A stretch of 64,000 bases of DNA from Salvelinus alpinus. Taxonomy: Eukaryota; Chordata; Actinopteri; Salmoniformes; Salmonidae. This document shows positions 12,888-23,635 of the stretch, piece after piece (position 1 is the stretch's first letter; each line of letters opens with the position of its first letter). The stretch spans positions 2,211,501-2,275,500 of the forward strand of contig NC_092110.1 of NCBI RefSeq assembly GCF_045679555.1, in the 5' to 3' direction. A model generated the notes under the pieces. That model was not told where the DNA came from, did not search any database, and worked only from the letters and a program-made list of their open reading frames with translations. Made by a program: the position numbers and the translations under genes.

Positions 12888-13955
12888 ACTACATGACCAA
12901 AAGTATGTGGACACATGCTCATTGAACATCTCATTCCAAAACCATGTGCATTAATATGGAGTTGGTTCCCCCTTTGCTGCTATAACAGCCTCCACTCTTC
13001 TGGGAAGGCTTTCCACTAGAGGTTGGAACATTGCTGCGGGGACTGGCTTCCATTCAGCCACAAGAGCATTAGTGAGGTCGGGCACTAATGATGCGTGATT
13101 AGGCCTGGCTTGCAGTCAGCGTTCCAAACCATCCCAAAGGTGTTTAATGGGGTTGAGTTCAGGGCTCTGTGCAGGCCAGTCAAGTTCTTCCACAACGATC
13201 ATTACAAACCATTTCTGTATGGACCTCACTTTGTGCACAGGGCAACAAAGTTGGAAGCACAGAATTTTCTAGAATGTCATTGTATGCTGTAGTGTTATGA
13301 TTCCCCTTCACTGGAACTAAGGGGCTTAGCCTGAACCATGAAAAACAGCCCAAGACCATTATTCCTTCTCCACCAAACTTTACAGTTGGCACTACGCATT
13401 GGGGCAGATAGCGTTCTCCTGGCATCCGCCACACCCAGATTCCGTCAGACTGCCAGATGGTGAAGCATAATTCATCACTCCAGAGAACGCGTTTCCACTG
13501 CTCCAATGATGGTGAGCTTTACACCGCCAGCCGACGCTTGGCATCTGGAAGCAGTTTAACATTGCTTCCAGAGGCAGTTTGGAACTCGGTAGTGAGCGTT
13601 GCAACCCGAGAACGCGCTACACGCTTCAGCACTCGGCAGTCCCATTCTGTGAGCTTGTGTGGCCTACCACTTCACAGCTGACGTTTCCACTTCACAATAA
13701 CAGCACTTACAGCTGACCGGGGCAGCTCTAGCAGGGCAGAAATTTGACAAACTGACCTGTTAGAAAGGTGGCTTCCTATGACGGTGCCACATTGAAAGTT
13801 ACTGAGCTCTTCAGTGAGGCCATTCTACTGCCAATGTTTGTCTATAGGGATTGCATGGCCGTGTGCTCGATTTTATACACCTGTCAGCAACGGTTGTGGC
13901 TGAAATAGCCAAATCCACTCATTTGAAGGGGTGATCACATAATTTTGTATGAAAT
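12888..13955 (-). mobile_element. Tc1-like transposon, decayed
   Basis: The left end ACTACATGACCAAAAGTATG is a typical Tc1-family terminal sequence of salmonids. The right end (CACATAATTTTGTAT near 13940) is degraded. The - strand encodes transposase fragments with a [15 protein letters not shown] block (first Asp) and [16 protein letters not shown]. The block holding the second Asp is lost near 13240, where sequence seen in the related copy at 54.8 kb is missing. Not functional. Confidence 0.85.
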
Positions 13956-14835
13956 GTTCTACCTCTCCCTGACTCAGTCTGTAATACATACATGTTTCAA
14001 GCAGACCATCATAATCCCTGTGCCCAAGAACGCCAAGGTAACCTTCCTAAATGACTATCTCCCCGTAGCACTCAAATCTGTAACCATGAAATGCTTTGAA
14101 AGGCTGGTCATTGCTCACATCAACACCATCATCCCAGACACCTTGACAAAAGTGCAACGTTAAACACCATAGTGCCCTCCAAGCTCATCACTTAGCTCAG
14201 GACCCTGGGACTGAACACCTACCTATGCAATTGGATACTGGAATTTGTGACGAGCCACCCCCAGGTGGTGAGGGTGGGCAACAACACATCCACCACTCTG
14301 ACCCTTAACACGGGCCCCTCAGGGGTTTGTGCTTAGTCCCCTCCTGTACTCCCTGTTCACCCACGACTGCATGGCAGCGCACAACTCCAACACCATCATT
14401 AAGTTTGCTAACGACACAACGGCGGTTGTTCTGATCACTGACGACGACGATGACAGTGTGCTGCCAGTACAACAACCTCTCCCTCAACGTCAGTAAGAAA
14501 AGAGCTAATTGCCCCCATTCCATATTGACAGGGCTGTAGTGGAGCGTGTCGAAAGCTTCCAAGTTCCTCTGTGTCCACATCTCTAAGGTGTTATCATGGT
14601 CCCCACACACCAGCACAGTCGTGAAGAAGGCAGGAGGCTGAAATTACTCGGAATGGGCTCTCAAATCCTTAAAAAGTTCTACAGCTGCATTCCTCGGGTT
14701 ATTATTTTTCTATTATTCCCTCTTTGTTTCTCTCTGCATCATCGGGAAGGTCCCATAAGTAGACATTTCACTGTTAGTCTACACCTGTTGTTTAAGAAGC
14801 ATGTGACAAATACAATTTCATTTGATTTTGATCAG
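13956..14835 (+). mobile_element. RSg-1/L2-type LINE fragment with broken RT
   Basis: Starts in the RT region (FLNDYLPVALKSVTMKCFERL, the fragment that reads NDYRPVAL in intact LINEs). It passes through GPSGVCA-like and LLYSLFTHDCMA regions, and a KFANDTTAVV segment where FADD is expected. It ends near ACAAATACAATTTCATTTG, the 3' tail. Large internal deletions and frame changes make it a dead copy. It abuts the Tc1 element on its left. Confidence 0.8.
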
Positions 14836-15204
14836 AGAGGAAGTGGGAAATACTGATAGATTCGAAAGATGTCCCTAATATAAAATATATTTGTGAATGT
14901 ATTTCTGTAGAAAGAGAGAGACACCTGTTTGCTTTAAGTGGGAGTCTTGATTAAAATGGAGAGGGTGTGTAGGAGGAGAGGGGGTGAAAGAAAGGGTCAC
15001 ACGCTTTTCTTCAAACCCACTTTTCTTAAGACTCAGTGAAGCGTCAGAAAGAATGGCCTTCCCCGGAGCGTCTTCTCCAAATGAGATGTTGTTTTTTTTA
15101 ATAGGTGCACATGCTGCCCTGACGTTAACATGAAAGCCAGGTAAGATTTACTACTCCACACTGGCAGAGATGTTGACTGAGACAATGTCAACTCACAGAA
15201 GTCA

Positions 15205-15955
15205 ATGCTGTGGCTTTTCTATAACTCTGTGTCGGTGTTTGTCAGTGTGTGTCGATGGACGTGTTTAACTTTTCTTGTGGTGACCAGAAGTCCCCACAAG
15301 AATAGTAAACAAACAAACAAACATTTGACCAACTGGGTACATTTTGTTGGTCCCCACAAGATCAAATGCTATTTCTATGGGGTTAAGGTTAGAGTTAGTG
15401 TTAGGGTTAGGTTTAGAATTACGTTAAGGGTTAAGGCTAGGTTTTTGGGTTAAGGTTAGAGTAAGAGTACGTGTTAGGGTTAGGGGTTAGGGAAAATAGG
15501 ATTTTGAATGTGTAACGGTTTTCTTCCAGGGGTGAAGGAGAGGACCAAAGTGCAGCGCGGCTAGTGTTAAACATGTTTAATAAAGAACAAGTGAAACACT
15601 ACAAACAACAATACAAAATAACAAATGTGCAAAAACCGAGACAGACCTATCTGGTGCAGACAATCACAGAGACAGGAAACAAACACCCACCAAATCCCAA
15701 CACAAAACAAGCCTCCTATATATGATTCTCAATCAGGGACAACGATTACCATCTGCCTCTGATTGAGAACCATATTAGGCTGGACATAGAAACAGACAAA
15801 CTAGACACACAACATAGAATTCCCACCCAGCTCACGTCCTGACCAACACTAAACAAGCAAAACACATAATAACTCTGGTCAGGACGTTACAGAATGGGAC
15901 TGAATTGTGTGTCCCCACAAGGTTAGCTGTACAAGACTGTGTGTGTGTGTGTGTA
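15205..15955. repeat. GTCCCCACAAG-type dispersed repeat, split by a solo LTR
   Basis: Contains GTCCCCACAAG at about 15290, 15350 and 15911, a GTTAGGGTTAGG-like stretch at 15380-15495, and a terminal GTGTGT tract. The sequence TTTTGAATG before 15511 continues as GGACTGAATTGTGTGTCCCC after 15896, so one repeat was interrupted by the LTR at 15511-15891. Confidence 0.7.
15511..15891 (-). mobile_element. Solo LTR, 381 bp, TSD GAATG
   Basis: Begins TGTAACG and ends CGTTACA, with identical GAATG 5-mers at 15506-15510 and 15892-15896. The body resembles the LTRs at 41824 and 30819 (AAACAAACACCCACCAAAT, then TTCTCAATCAGGGACAAC). A TATA-like TATATAT sits on the - strand near 15717-15723. No internal region remains, so it is a recombination product of a full element. 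Confidence 0.88.
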
Positions 15956-17455
15956 GGTTGCCAGGGATCCTGTGACAATGGTTACATTAGTCATTGCCTA
16001 AGCAGTAACTGTTTTCAAAAGCTTGATGTACAGATGAAGCCTTATTTTTCCATGCTGATGAAATGCTCATAAAATACCGGAGAACAGGAGCGATTGTTTT
16101 GCAGGTATCTGTATGCAAATGACCCATAACTTACTTGTACAATACACTTCCTTTTCAGCCCACATTACCAGGTATTGACTAGGAATCTGTACACTCTAGT
16201 ACAACAATGCTCATATTTTTCCTCACTAGGATCAATGGATTGATAGTATTTTCTGTTATTCAAAAGCTACCTACATTATAAACGATAACAGACTCAAATC
16301 ATCCATGTTCACTTTGCTTTTGCTTTCTCTTAAGGGAATGTGCTTTTACTGCAATCATATATACAGGATCGAGTCGTACCCCGTATCTCATTTTGTGAAC
16401 ACAGTGTATTGGCATTGAATGTCTTTCCAGTCATTCTCAATAGCGTCCCCATCATTGCGAACACTCTAAATAAAAATGTCTGTTATTTGGTTTACAACCA
16501 TTACACCCATCCATTCTGGAACATGGGAGAGAGGGCTTAGCAGGAATCCCATGGGTGTGGATGTCAGTTACTGAATTGTTACGGTTACATGAGCCTGCCT
16601 CACAGTCTATTCCGATAGGAACAGCGTTCCACATAATGACACCAATTTTTTTTCAAATGACTGCTGTAAATTGTGCAATTTATGCAATTGTAACTTGCAG
16701 TTTATTCCAACTTAAAAGCAGGTCCCTCGCAGTGTGGGGTAAAACCTAAGCAATTCTATTAGTAGTCCTCTTTTTTGAAGAGCTATTGAGATGAAACTAC
16801 AATGGTGAAATAACGATAACACTTTCATACTTTCGGACACTCTTTCATAAGTCACCCTGGTTAGGGGAAATCTACTGTACCAAGTGTGTTGGGTTAGTGC
16901 TCTCTCACCCTTTCTCTCTATATCTCGCTCACACTCTCTCTCGCTCTCTTTCTCTCCAGGTATAAAGAGCAGAGGATTTCAAATTACATGGATGTTATTA
17001 CATGGATGGCTGCCTTATTGAGCACCATTGACCGAGGGAAGGAGGCAGGCCTTTTCACAGGTGGAGACAAAGTTCATTAAAATTCCTCCAAGGCTGAGAA
17101 TTCAATAATCCCCCTACCAGCTCCCGATGAGCTTGCTTGATTATGAGCATTCATTAGAGTGTATCTCCCTCTCTTTTTCTCAAACTCTCACTTTGTTTAG
17201 GGCTTTCTAGGCTTGGAGTAACCATCTTAGACTCGTTGAAGGTTTAAATTGTGAAATCAGAATACAGTATGCAGAATAAATGAACTTACGATCCTTTCCT
17301 TATAGTTACAGTATCTCTTGGGGTAAGCGTTGAAGAGTGCTATATATAGCCTACCTACATAGGCCATAGCCTGAACCTATGTTACCTTAGATACATACCC
17401 AGAATTCTTTCTTTGGATGATCTGCCATTCATAACCATTGCTCACCAGCAATCCC
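15956..17455. other. Intergenic, nothing recognised
   Basis: Mostly unique-looking AT-rich sequence with a CTCTCTCG tract around 16905-16955. No supported gene, RNA or element. Confidence 0.5.
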
Positions 17456-17462
17456 TTACGGA

Positions 17463-18020
17463 ATGTACTTAGCAGTCAATTATTTCCATCTACGTAACAT
17501 TGCAAAAATCAGAAATTTTCTGTCCAAAAATGATGCAGAAAAATTAATCCATGCATTTGTTACTTCTAGGTTAGACTACTGCAATGCTCTACTTTCCGGC
17601 TACCCGGATAAAGCACTAAATAAACTTCAGTTAGTGCTAAATACGGCTGCTAGAATCCTGACTAGAACCAAGAAATTTGATCATATTACTCCAGTGCTAG
17701 CTTCCCTACACTGGCTTCCTGTTAAGGCAAGGGCTGATTTCAAGGTTTTACTGTTAACCTATAAAGCGTTACATGGGCTTGCTCCTACCTATCTTTCCGA
17801 GTTGGTCCTGCCGTACATACCAATACGTACGCTACGGTCACAAGACGCAGGCCTCCTAATTGTCCCTAGAATTTCTAAGCAAACAGCGGGAGGCAGGGCT
17901 TTCTCCTATAGATCTCCATTTTTATGGAACAGTCTGCCTACCCATGTGAGAGACGCAGACTCGGTCTCAACCTTTAAGTCTTTACTGAAGACTTATCTCT
18001 TCAGTAGGTCATATGATTGA
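17463..18020 (+). pseudogene. C-terminal part of LINE reverse transcriptase ORF
   Basis: Open for 185 codons. It shows the C-terminal signature of I/Nimb-type LINE polyproteins: FVTSRLDYCNALLSGYP, LQLVLNTAARILTRTKKFDH, ITPVLASLHWLPVKARADFK, LTYKALHGLAPTYLSEL and a final FKSLLKTYLFSRSYD. The catalytic RT domain and endonuclease are missing because the element is 5' truncated. The ORF still ends at its natural stop, which argues for a fairly young copy. Confidence 0.85.
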
Positions 18021-18555
18021 GTGTAGCCTGGCCCAGGAGTGTGAAGGTGAACGGAAAGGCTCTGGAGCAACGAACCGCCCTTGCTGTCTCTGCCAGGCCG
18101 GTTCCCCTCTCTCCACTGGGATTCTCTGCCTCTAACCCTGTTACAGGGGCTGAGTCACTGGCTTGCTGGTGCTCTTTCATGCCGTCCCTAGGAGGGGTGC
18201 GTCACTTGAGTGGGTTGAGTTACTGACGTGATCTTCCTGTCTGGGTTGGCGCCCCCCCTTGGTTTGTGCTGTGGTGGAGACCTTTGTGGGCTATACTCGG
18301 CCTTGTCTCAGGATTGTAAGTTGGTGGTTGAGGATTTCCCTCTAGTGGTGCGGGGGCTGTGCTTTGGCAAAGTGGGTGGGGTTATATCCTTCCTATTTGG
18401 CCCTGTCCGGGGGTTTCTTCGGATGGGGCCACAGTGTCTCCTGACCGCTCCTGTCTCAGCCTCCAGTATTTATGCTGCAGTAGTTTGTGTCGGGGGGCTA
18501 GGGTCAGTTGGTTACCTGGAGTACTTCTCCTGTCTTATCCAGTGTCCTGTGTGAA

Positions 18556-19405
18556 TTTAAGTATGCTCTCTCTAATTCTCTCGTTCTCTCTTTCTCTCTG
18601 AGAACCTGAGCCCTAGGACCATACGTCAGGACTACCGGGCATGATGACACCTTGCTGTCCCCAGTCCGCCTGGCCTTGCTGCTATTCCAGTTTCAACTGT
18701 TCTGCCTGTGGTTACGGAACCCCTACCTGTCCCAGACCTGCTGTTTTCAACTCTTAATGATCGGCTATGAAAAGCCAACTGAGATTTATTCCTGATTATT
18801 ATTTGACCATGCTTGTCATTTATGAACATTTTGAAAATCTTGGCTCTCTCTAATTTTCTCCTTCTCTCTTTCTTTCTCTCGGAGGACCTGAGCCCTAGGA
18901 CCATACGTCGGGACTACCGGCCGTGGTGACTCCTTGCTGTCCCCAGTCCGCCTGGCCTTGCTGCTATTCCAGTTTCAACTGTTCTGCCTGCGGTTATGGA
19001 ACCCCTACCTGTCCCAGACCTGCTGTTTTCAACTCTTAATGATCGGCTATGAAAAGCCAACTGAGATTTATTCTTGATTATTATTTGACCATGCTTGTCA
19101 TTTATGGAAATTTTGAAAATCTTGGCTCTCTCTAATTTTCTCCTTCTCTCTTTCTTTCTCTCGGAGGACCTGGGCCCTAGGACCATGCGTCGGGACTGCC
19201 GCCCGTGGTGACTCCTTGCTGTCCCCAGTCCGCCTGGCCTTGCTGCTATTCCAGTTTCAGCTGTTCTGCCTGCGGTTATGGAACCGCCACCTGTCCCAGA
19301 CCTGTTGTTTTTCAACTCTTGATGATCGGCTATGAAAAGCCAACTGAAAATTATTCATGATTATTATTTGACCATGCTTGTCACTTATGAACATTTTTGA
19401 ACATC
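18556..19405 (+). repeat. Three tandem copies of a 282-bp unit in LINE 3' UTR
   Basis: GCCTGGCCTTGCTGCTATTC occurs at 18668, 18950 and 19232, a constant spacing of 282 bp. Each unit runs from a CTCTCTAATT..TTCTCTC tract through CCTAGGACCAT, the GCCTGG block, GATCGGCTATGAAAAGCCAA and TTATTTGACCATGCTTGTCA. Copies differ by few substitutions, so the expansion is recent relative to the element. Confidence 0.92.
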
Positions 19406-19650
19406 TTGGCATAGTTCTGTTATAATCTCCACCCGGCACAGCCAGAAGAGGACTGGCCACCCCTCATAGCCTGGTTCCTCTCTAGGTTTCTTCCTAGGTT
19501 TTGGCCTTTCTAGGGAGTTTTTCCTAGCCACCGTGCTTCTACACCTGCATTACTAGCTGTTTGGGGTTTTAGGCTGGGTGTCTGTACAGCACTTCGAGAT
19601 ATTAGCTGATGTACGAAGGGCTATATAAAATAAAATTGATTGATTGATTG

Positions 19651-20212
19651 AATTACTAGTCTATTACTGTGTAATTACAGAGGTTATGCCGCTGAAATGT
19701 ACTCTGCTGTCGGACCATACAGGGGAGGGCTGGATACACAGGTGGTGTCCATGGTGTGTAAAGAACAGATTTTGACACACTAGCTGTGTCCAAATACCTG
19801 TACTTGCGTTCTAAATATGAGGCTTTTTGGGTATGCAAAAATATAACGTTTTATAGTATGCAAAATTTTTACAATTGAGTAAGATGTTTCATCTGGTAGA
19901 ATTCGCTGCATGCTATTGAGGTACAGAATCTTCTTTTCAGGCTAACGTGCTTTTGACAACAGCTGATAATCAGGTAAGGGGACTGGCTGTACCAAAATGA
20001 AGGAATGGCGGGAAACAACGCATTGTTCATGATATGATGCATTCTCAGTATGGGTGGGCCTAGTATGTTCATATTGCTTAGTGCATACCTTTTAATGATG
20101 GGGTGTGGTGCCGTCTGTAGATGACGATGTGTGCCTAGCACTGGGATTGAACCTACGATGCTCAGCCGTAGCTCACGGTTTAGGCCTGTCCTCAACTCCA
20201 TCCCCAACACCT
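19651..20212. other. Intergenic, nothing recognised
   Basis: Unique-looking sequence between the LINE tail and the foldback repeat. No supported feature. Confidence 0.5.
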
Positions 20213-20630
20213 CAGCTCAGTGGTTTCCAAACCTTTTTTGGTTACTGTACCACCTACTGAATTTTGCTCTGCCCGGAGTACCCCTGAGGTTCCCACTCAT
20301 GTGCATTTTACCAGGAAGCCTATGGTCTCATGAGTCTTCTCAAGTACTCCTTGTGCGTAGTCCAAGTACCCCCAGGGGTCCTAGTATCCCTGGTTGGGAA
20401 CCCCTGCCCTAGCTCATCGCGAGCCTACTAGATCAGTGGTTCCCAACCAGGGGTACTAGGACCCCTGGGGGTACTATCCAAAGGGGATACTTGAGAAGAC
20501 TCAAGAGATCATAGGGAAACTAAAATGCACATGAGGGGGGTTCTTCAGGTGTACTCCGAGCAGAGCAAAATTCTATTGGTGGTACAGTAACCGAAAAGGT
20601 TGGGAAACACTGTACTAGATGGTAAAAGGC
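20213..20630. repeat. Foldback (inverted-repeat) element, about 200-bp arms
   Basis: The left arm (about 20216-20417) runs CAGTGGTTTCCAAACC, GTTACTGTACCACC, AATTTTGCTCTGC, CATGTGCATTTTA, CCCCAGGGGTCCTAGTA, CCCTGGTTGGGAACC. The right arm (about 20434-20628) is the same series inverted, from GGTTCCCAACCAGGGG to AACCTTTTCGG inverse, with a short spacer containing CCTACTAGAT. Arms are imperfect, roughly 80-90% alike by eye. The CAGTGGTT..ACCACTG ends resemble hAT-derived non-autonomous elements. Confidence 0.85.
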
Positions 20631-21582
20631 ACTCGCATTGCCCCTGGTGTACAGTTGGAAATTGCCATGGATAGAAAATGCCACAGCTTCACCATTACAA
20701 AATGTCTGGACAACACATAATCCACTTGAGGTGGGGCTGGGTTTGCTTCACTGTTCCATCCATGCCAATGCTGACTTGTTCACTGATGGCTGTTAATAAC
20801 ATGATTACAACAACACAACAATTGCCCTGAGAGTAAGCAGAAATGCAAGTTGTTTTGACACTCTATTGAAAGGAATTATGTATTTTGCTAGCTCATTTAA
20901 ACTTGTCACACACATGGGCGCCACCACCCACACACCACCACTTGCCAGGCAGATTGTGACAAATGCTTTTTTCCCCAGAGGGAATCATTTAAATCATGCA
21001 GAGACCAAGCACATCAACAACAACACAACAGCATGTCAACGCTGTAATGGTAATTAAATAGATTGGAAACATTAGATGTGCTCGTCTAGTGGGGTAAGAC
21101 AAACGACTCTGACTTGTCAGGGAAGGCTGAGGAGCAATAATCACTCACACACATTTACACACACATACACAATCAATCAGTGTCATAACGACTCCCTAAC
21201 TTGGAGTAAGTCGCTCTGGACTTGTCAATGTGTAAGTGTGGTACCGCATTGTAACAGTTATAGCCTAATAAGCTATAACATGTCGTAGTTACCATTTGGC
21301 CCAAATAAAAAACTATATTCCTTTAAAATTCAAGAAAAAAACCATATAGTTACAATAAACTATGTCTAAACAACTCAATGTTATATGCCCACTTTCAATT
21401 TTGAGTTTATATCCAATTAAATGAACCATTTAATTGATCAGTTCCTTGAATTTGTCCTCTGATGTGACATTACAATTCATGATAATATAATGGTTTAATG
21501 ATTGCCAAACAGACAATTATTGAGTTACTTCTGTCTTTAAATCAGTAAGAATTTTCGGCAATTTCAAATAAGCACAATAGAG
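20631..21582. other. Intergenic, nothing recognised
   Basis: AT-rich sequence with CA-rich patches near 20920 and 21140-21165. No supported feature. Confidence 0.5.
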
Positions 21583-22419
21583 ATTGCATCGTCTGTGGAT
21601 CTGTTGGTGCGTTATGCTAATTGGAGTGGGTCTAGGTTTTCTGGGATGATGGTGTTGATGTGAGCCATGACCAGCCTTTCAAAGCACGTCATGGCTACAG
21701 ACGTGAGTGCTACGGGTCAGTAGTCATTTAGGCAGGTTACCTTAGTGTTCTTGGGCACAGGTACTATGGTGGTCTGCTTAAAAAACATTGTTGGTATTAC
21801 TGACTCGGACAGGGAGAGGTTGAAAATGTCAGTGAAGACACTTGCCAGTTGGTCAGCACATGCTCACAGTACACGTCCTGGTAATCCGTCTGGCCACGCG
21901 GCCTTGTGAATGTTGACCTGTTTAAAGGTCTTACTCACATCGGCTGAGGAGAGCGTGATCGCACAGTCTTCCGGGAACAGCTGCGGCTCTCATGCATGTT
22001 TCAGTGTTATTTGCCTCGAAGCAAGCATAGAAATAGTTTAGCTCGTCTGGTAGGCTCGTGTCACTGGGCAGCTCTCGGCTGTGCTGCCCTTTGTCATCTG
22101 TAATGGTTTGCAAGCCCTGCCACATCTGACGAGCATCAGAGCCGGTGTAGTACAATTCGATCTTAGTCCTGTATTGAGGCTTTTCCTGTTTGATGGTTCG
22201 TTGGAGGGCATAGCAGGATTTCTTATACCGTAATTTCCGGACTATAAGCCGCTACTTTTTTCCCACGCTATGAACCTCGCGGTTTATACAATGACGCGGC
22301 TAATTTATGATTTTTATTTTTTTTTCACAAGATTCACGCCGCCAAAAAACTGAGCACCGTCACATAATGTGACGTAAATCGAGCGCGCTCAAACTTCCCA
22401 TCATTTTGTCACCCTCATC

Positions 22420-22635
22420 ATGGCAAAGACACGGAGAAATGCATATGATGCAGCTTTCAATTTGAAGGCGATCGATCTGGCTGTTGGAAAAGGAAATAGA
22501 GCTGCTGCACGGGAGCTTGGCCTTAATGAGTCGATGATAAGACGTTGGAAACAGCAGCGTGAGGAACTGACTCAGTGCAAAAAGACAACAAAAGCTTTCA
22601 GAGAAGAAAAGCAGATGGCCCGAACTAGAAAATGA
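22420..22635 (+). pseudogene. Transposase N-terminal DNA-binding domain (HTH) fragment
   Basis: 71 codons beginning MAKTRRNAYDAAFNLKAIDL, then AVGKGNRAAARELGLNESMI and RRWKQQREEL. This is a Brinker/CENP-B-type helix-turn-helix as found at the N terminus of pogo-like transposases. A frame change near 22605 moves the continuation (PELENELEDWVNTQRADGRG) into another frame, and the catalytic part is absent. It probably bound the terminal repeats of the parent element. Confidence 0.75.
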
Positions 22636-22779
22636 GCTTGAAGACTGGGTCAACACACAGAGAGCAGACGGCCGAGGTGTTTCCAACTGTGCAGATCCGA
22701 CTGAAAGCCAAAACAATCGCCACCGCAATGAAGTTTGACTTTCTTGGTAGGCTACTGTTTACTGCTATTTTTTTTATTT

Positions 22780-22885
22780 TTGTTACAAGCCGTGTTTCGT
22801 TAAAGCCTATTTATTTTTGTTACCAAGCCGTGTTTCGTTTAAAAGCCTATTTATTTTTGTTACAAGCCGTGTTTCGTTTAAAGGC
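22780..22885 (+). repeat. Three copies of a ~37-bp unit
   Basis: GTTACAAGCCGTGTTTCGTT followed by AAAGCCTATTTATTTTT is repeated at about 22780, 22819 and 22858, the last copy partial. It lies inside the pogo-like element, between the HTH fragment and the right end. Confidence 0.85.
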
Positions 22886-23635
22886 TGTGTAAAGTTCATT
22901 TGTTTCAATGTACCGGTAGGCACTTGCGGCTTATAGACATGTGCGGTTTATTTATGTACAAAATACATATTCTTTTTAAATTCAGTGGGTACGGCTTATA
23001 TTCAGGTGCGCTTAATAGTCCAGCAATTACGGTAAGCTTCTGGGTTAGAGTCCCGCTCCTTGAAAGCGGCAGCTCTAGCCTTTAGCTCAGTGCGGATGCC
23101 TGTAATCCATGTCTTCTGGTTGGGGTATGTACGTACAGTCACTGTGGGGACGACTTCATCGATGCACTTATTGATGAAGCCAATGACTGATGTGGTGTAC
23201 TCCTCAATGCCATCGGAGGAATATTCCAGTCTGTGCTAGCAAAACAGTCCTGTAGTTTAGCATCTGCTTCATCTGACCACTTTTAGTCACTAGTCACTGG
23301 TGCCTTCTGCTTAAATTTTTGCTTGTATAATCAGGAATAAGGAGGATAGAATTATGGTCAGTATTGCCAAATGGAAGGCGAGAGAGAGCTTTGTATGCAT
23401 CTCTGTGTGTGGAGTAAAGGTGGTCCAGAGTTTTTTTCCCTCTTGTTGCACATTTAACATGCTGATAGAAATTTGGTAAAACGGATTTAAGTTTCCCTGC
23501 ATTAAAGTCCCCGGCTACTAGGATCACCGCCTCTGGGTGAGTGTTTTCTTGTTTGCTTATGGCGGAATACAGCTCATTCAATGCTGTCTTAGTGCCATTC
23601 TCTGACTGGTGGTATGTAAAACAGCTACAAAAAAT

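Larger units (their letters stand above)
17456..19650 (+). mobile_element. I/Nimb-like LINE, 3' end with tail
   Basis: A 5'-truncated LINE: the end of the RT ORF (17463-18020), a long 3' UTR, and a terminal run ATTGATTGATTGATTG at about 19635-19650 of the TTGA tail type. The 3' UTR ends with the family's GTACAGCACTTCGAGATATT and GGGCTATATAAAATAAAA. Just before it, a block is present three times in tandem (18556-19405). Confidence 0.82.
22228..23032 (+). mobile_element. Pogo/Tc1-mariner-like element with TA duplication
   Basis: Inserted in the LINE between TA at 22226-22227 and TA at 23033-23034. The ends are inverted: CCGTAATTTCCGGACTATAA at the left, and TTAATAGTCCAGCAATTACGG at the right when read outward matches CCGTAATTGCTGGACTATTA. 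Length is 805 bp, so it is a deletion derivative. It encodes an N-terminal helix-turn-helix but no DDE domain. Confidence 0.85.

Noticed and set aside
15380..15500. Interstitial telomere-like GTTAGGGTTAGG sequence
   Set aside because: The repeats are irregular (GTTAAGG, GTTAGAG, GTTTAGAA) and belong to a known dispersed teleost repeat.
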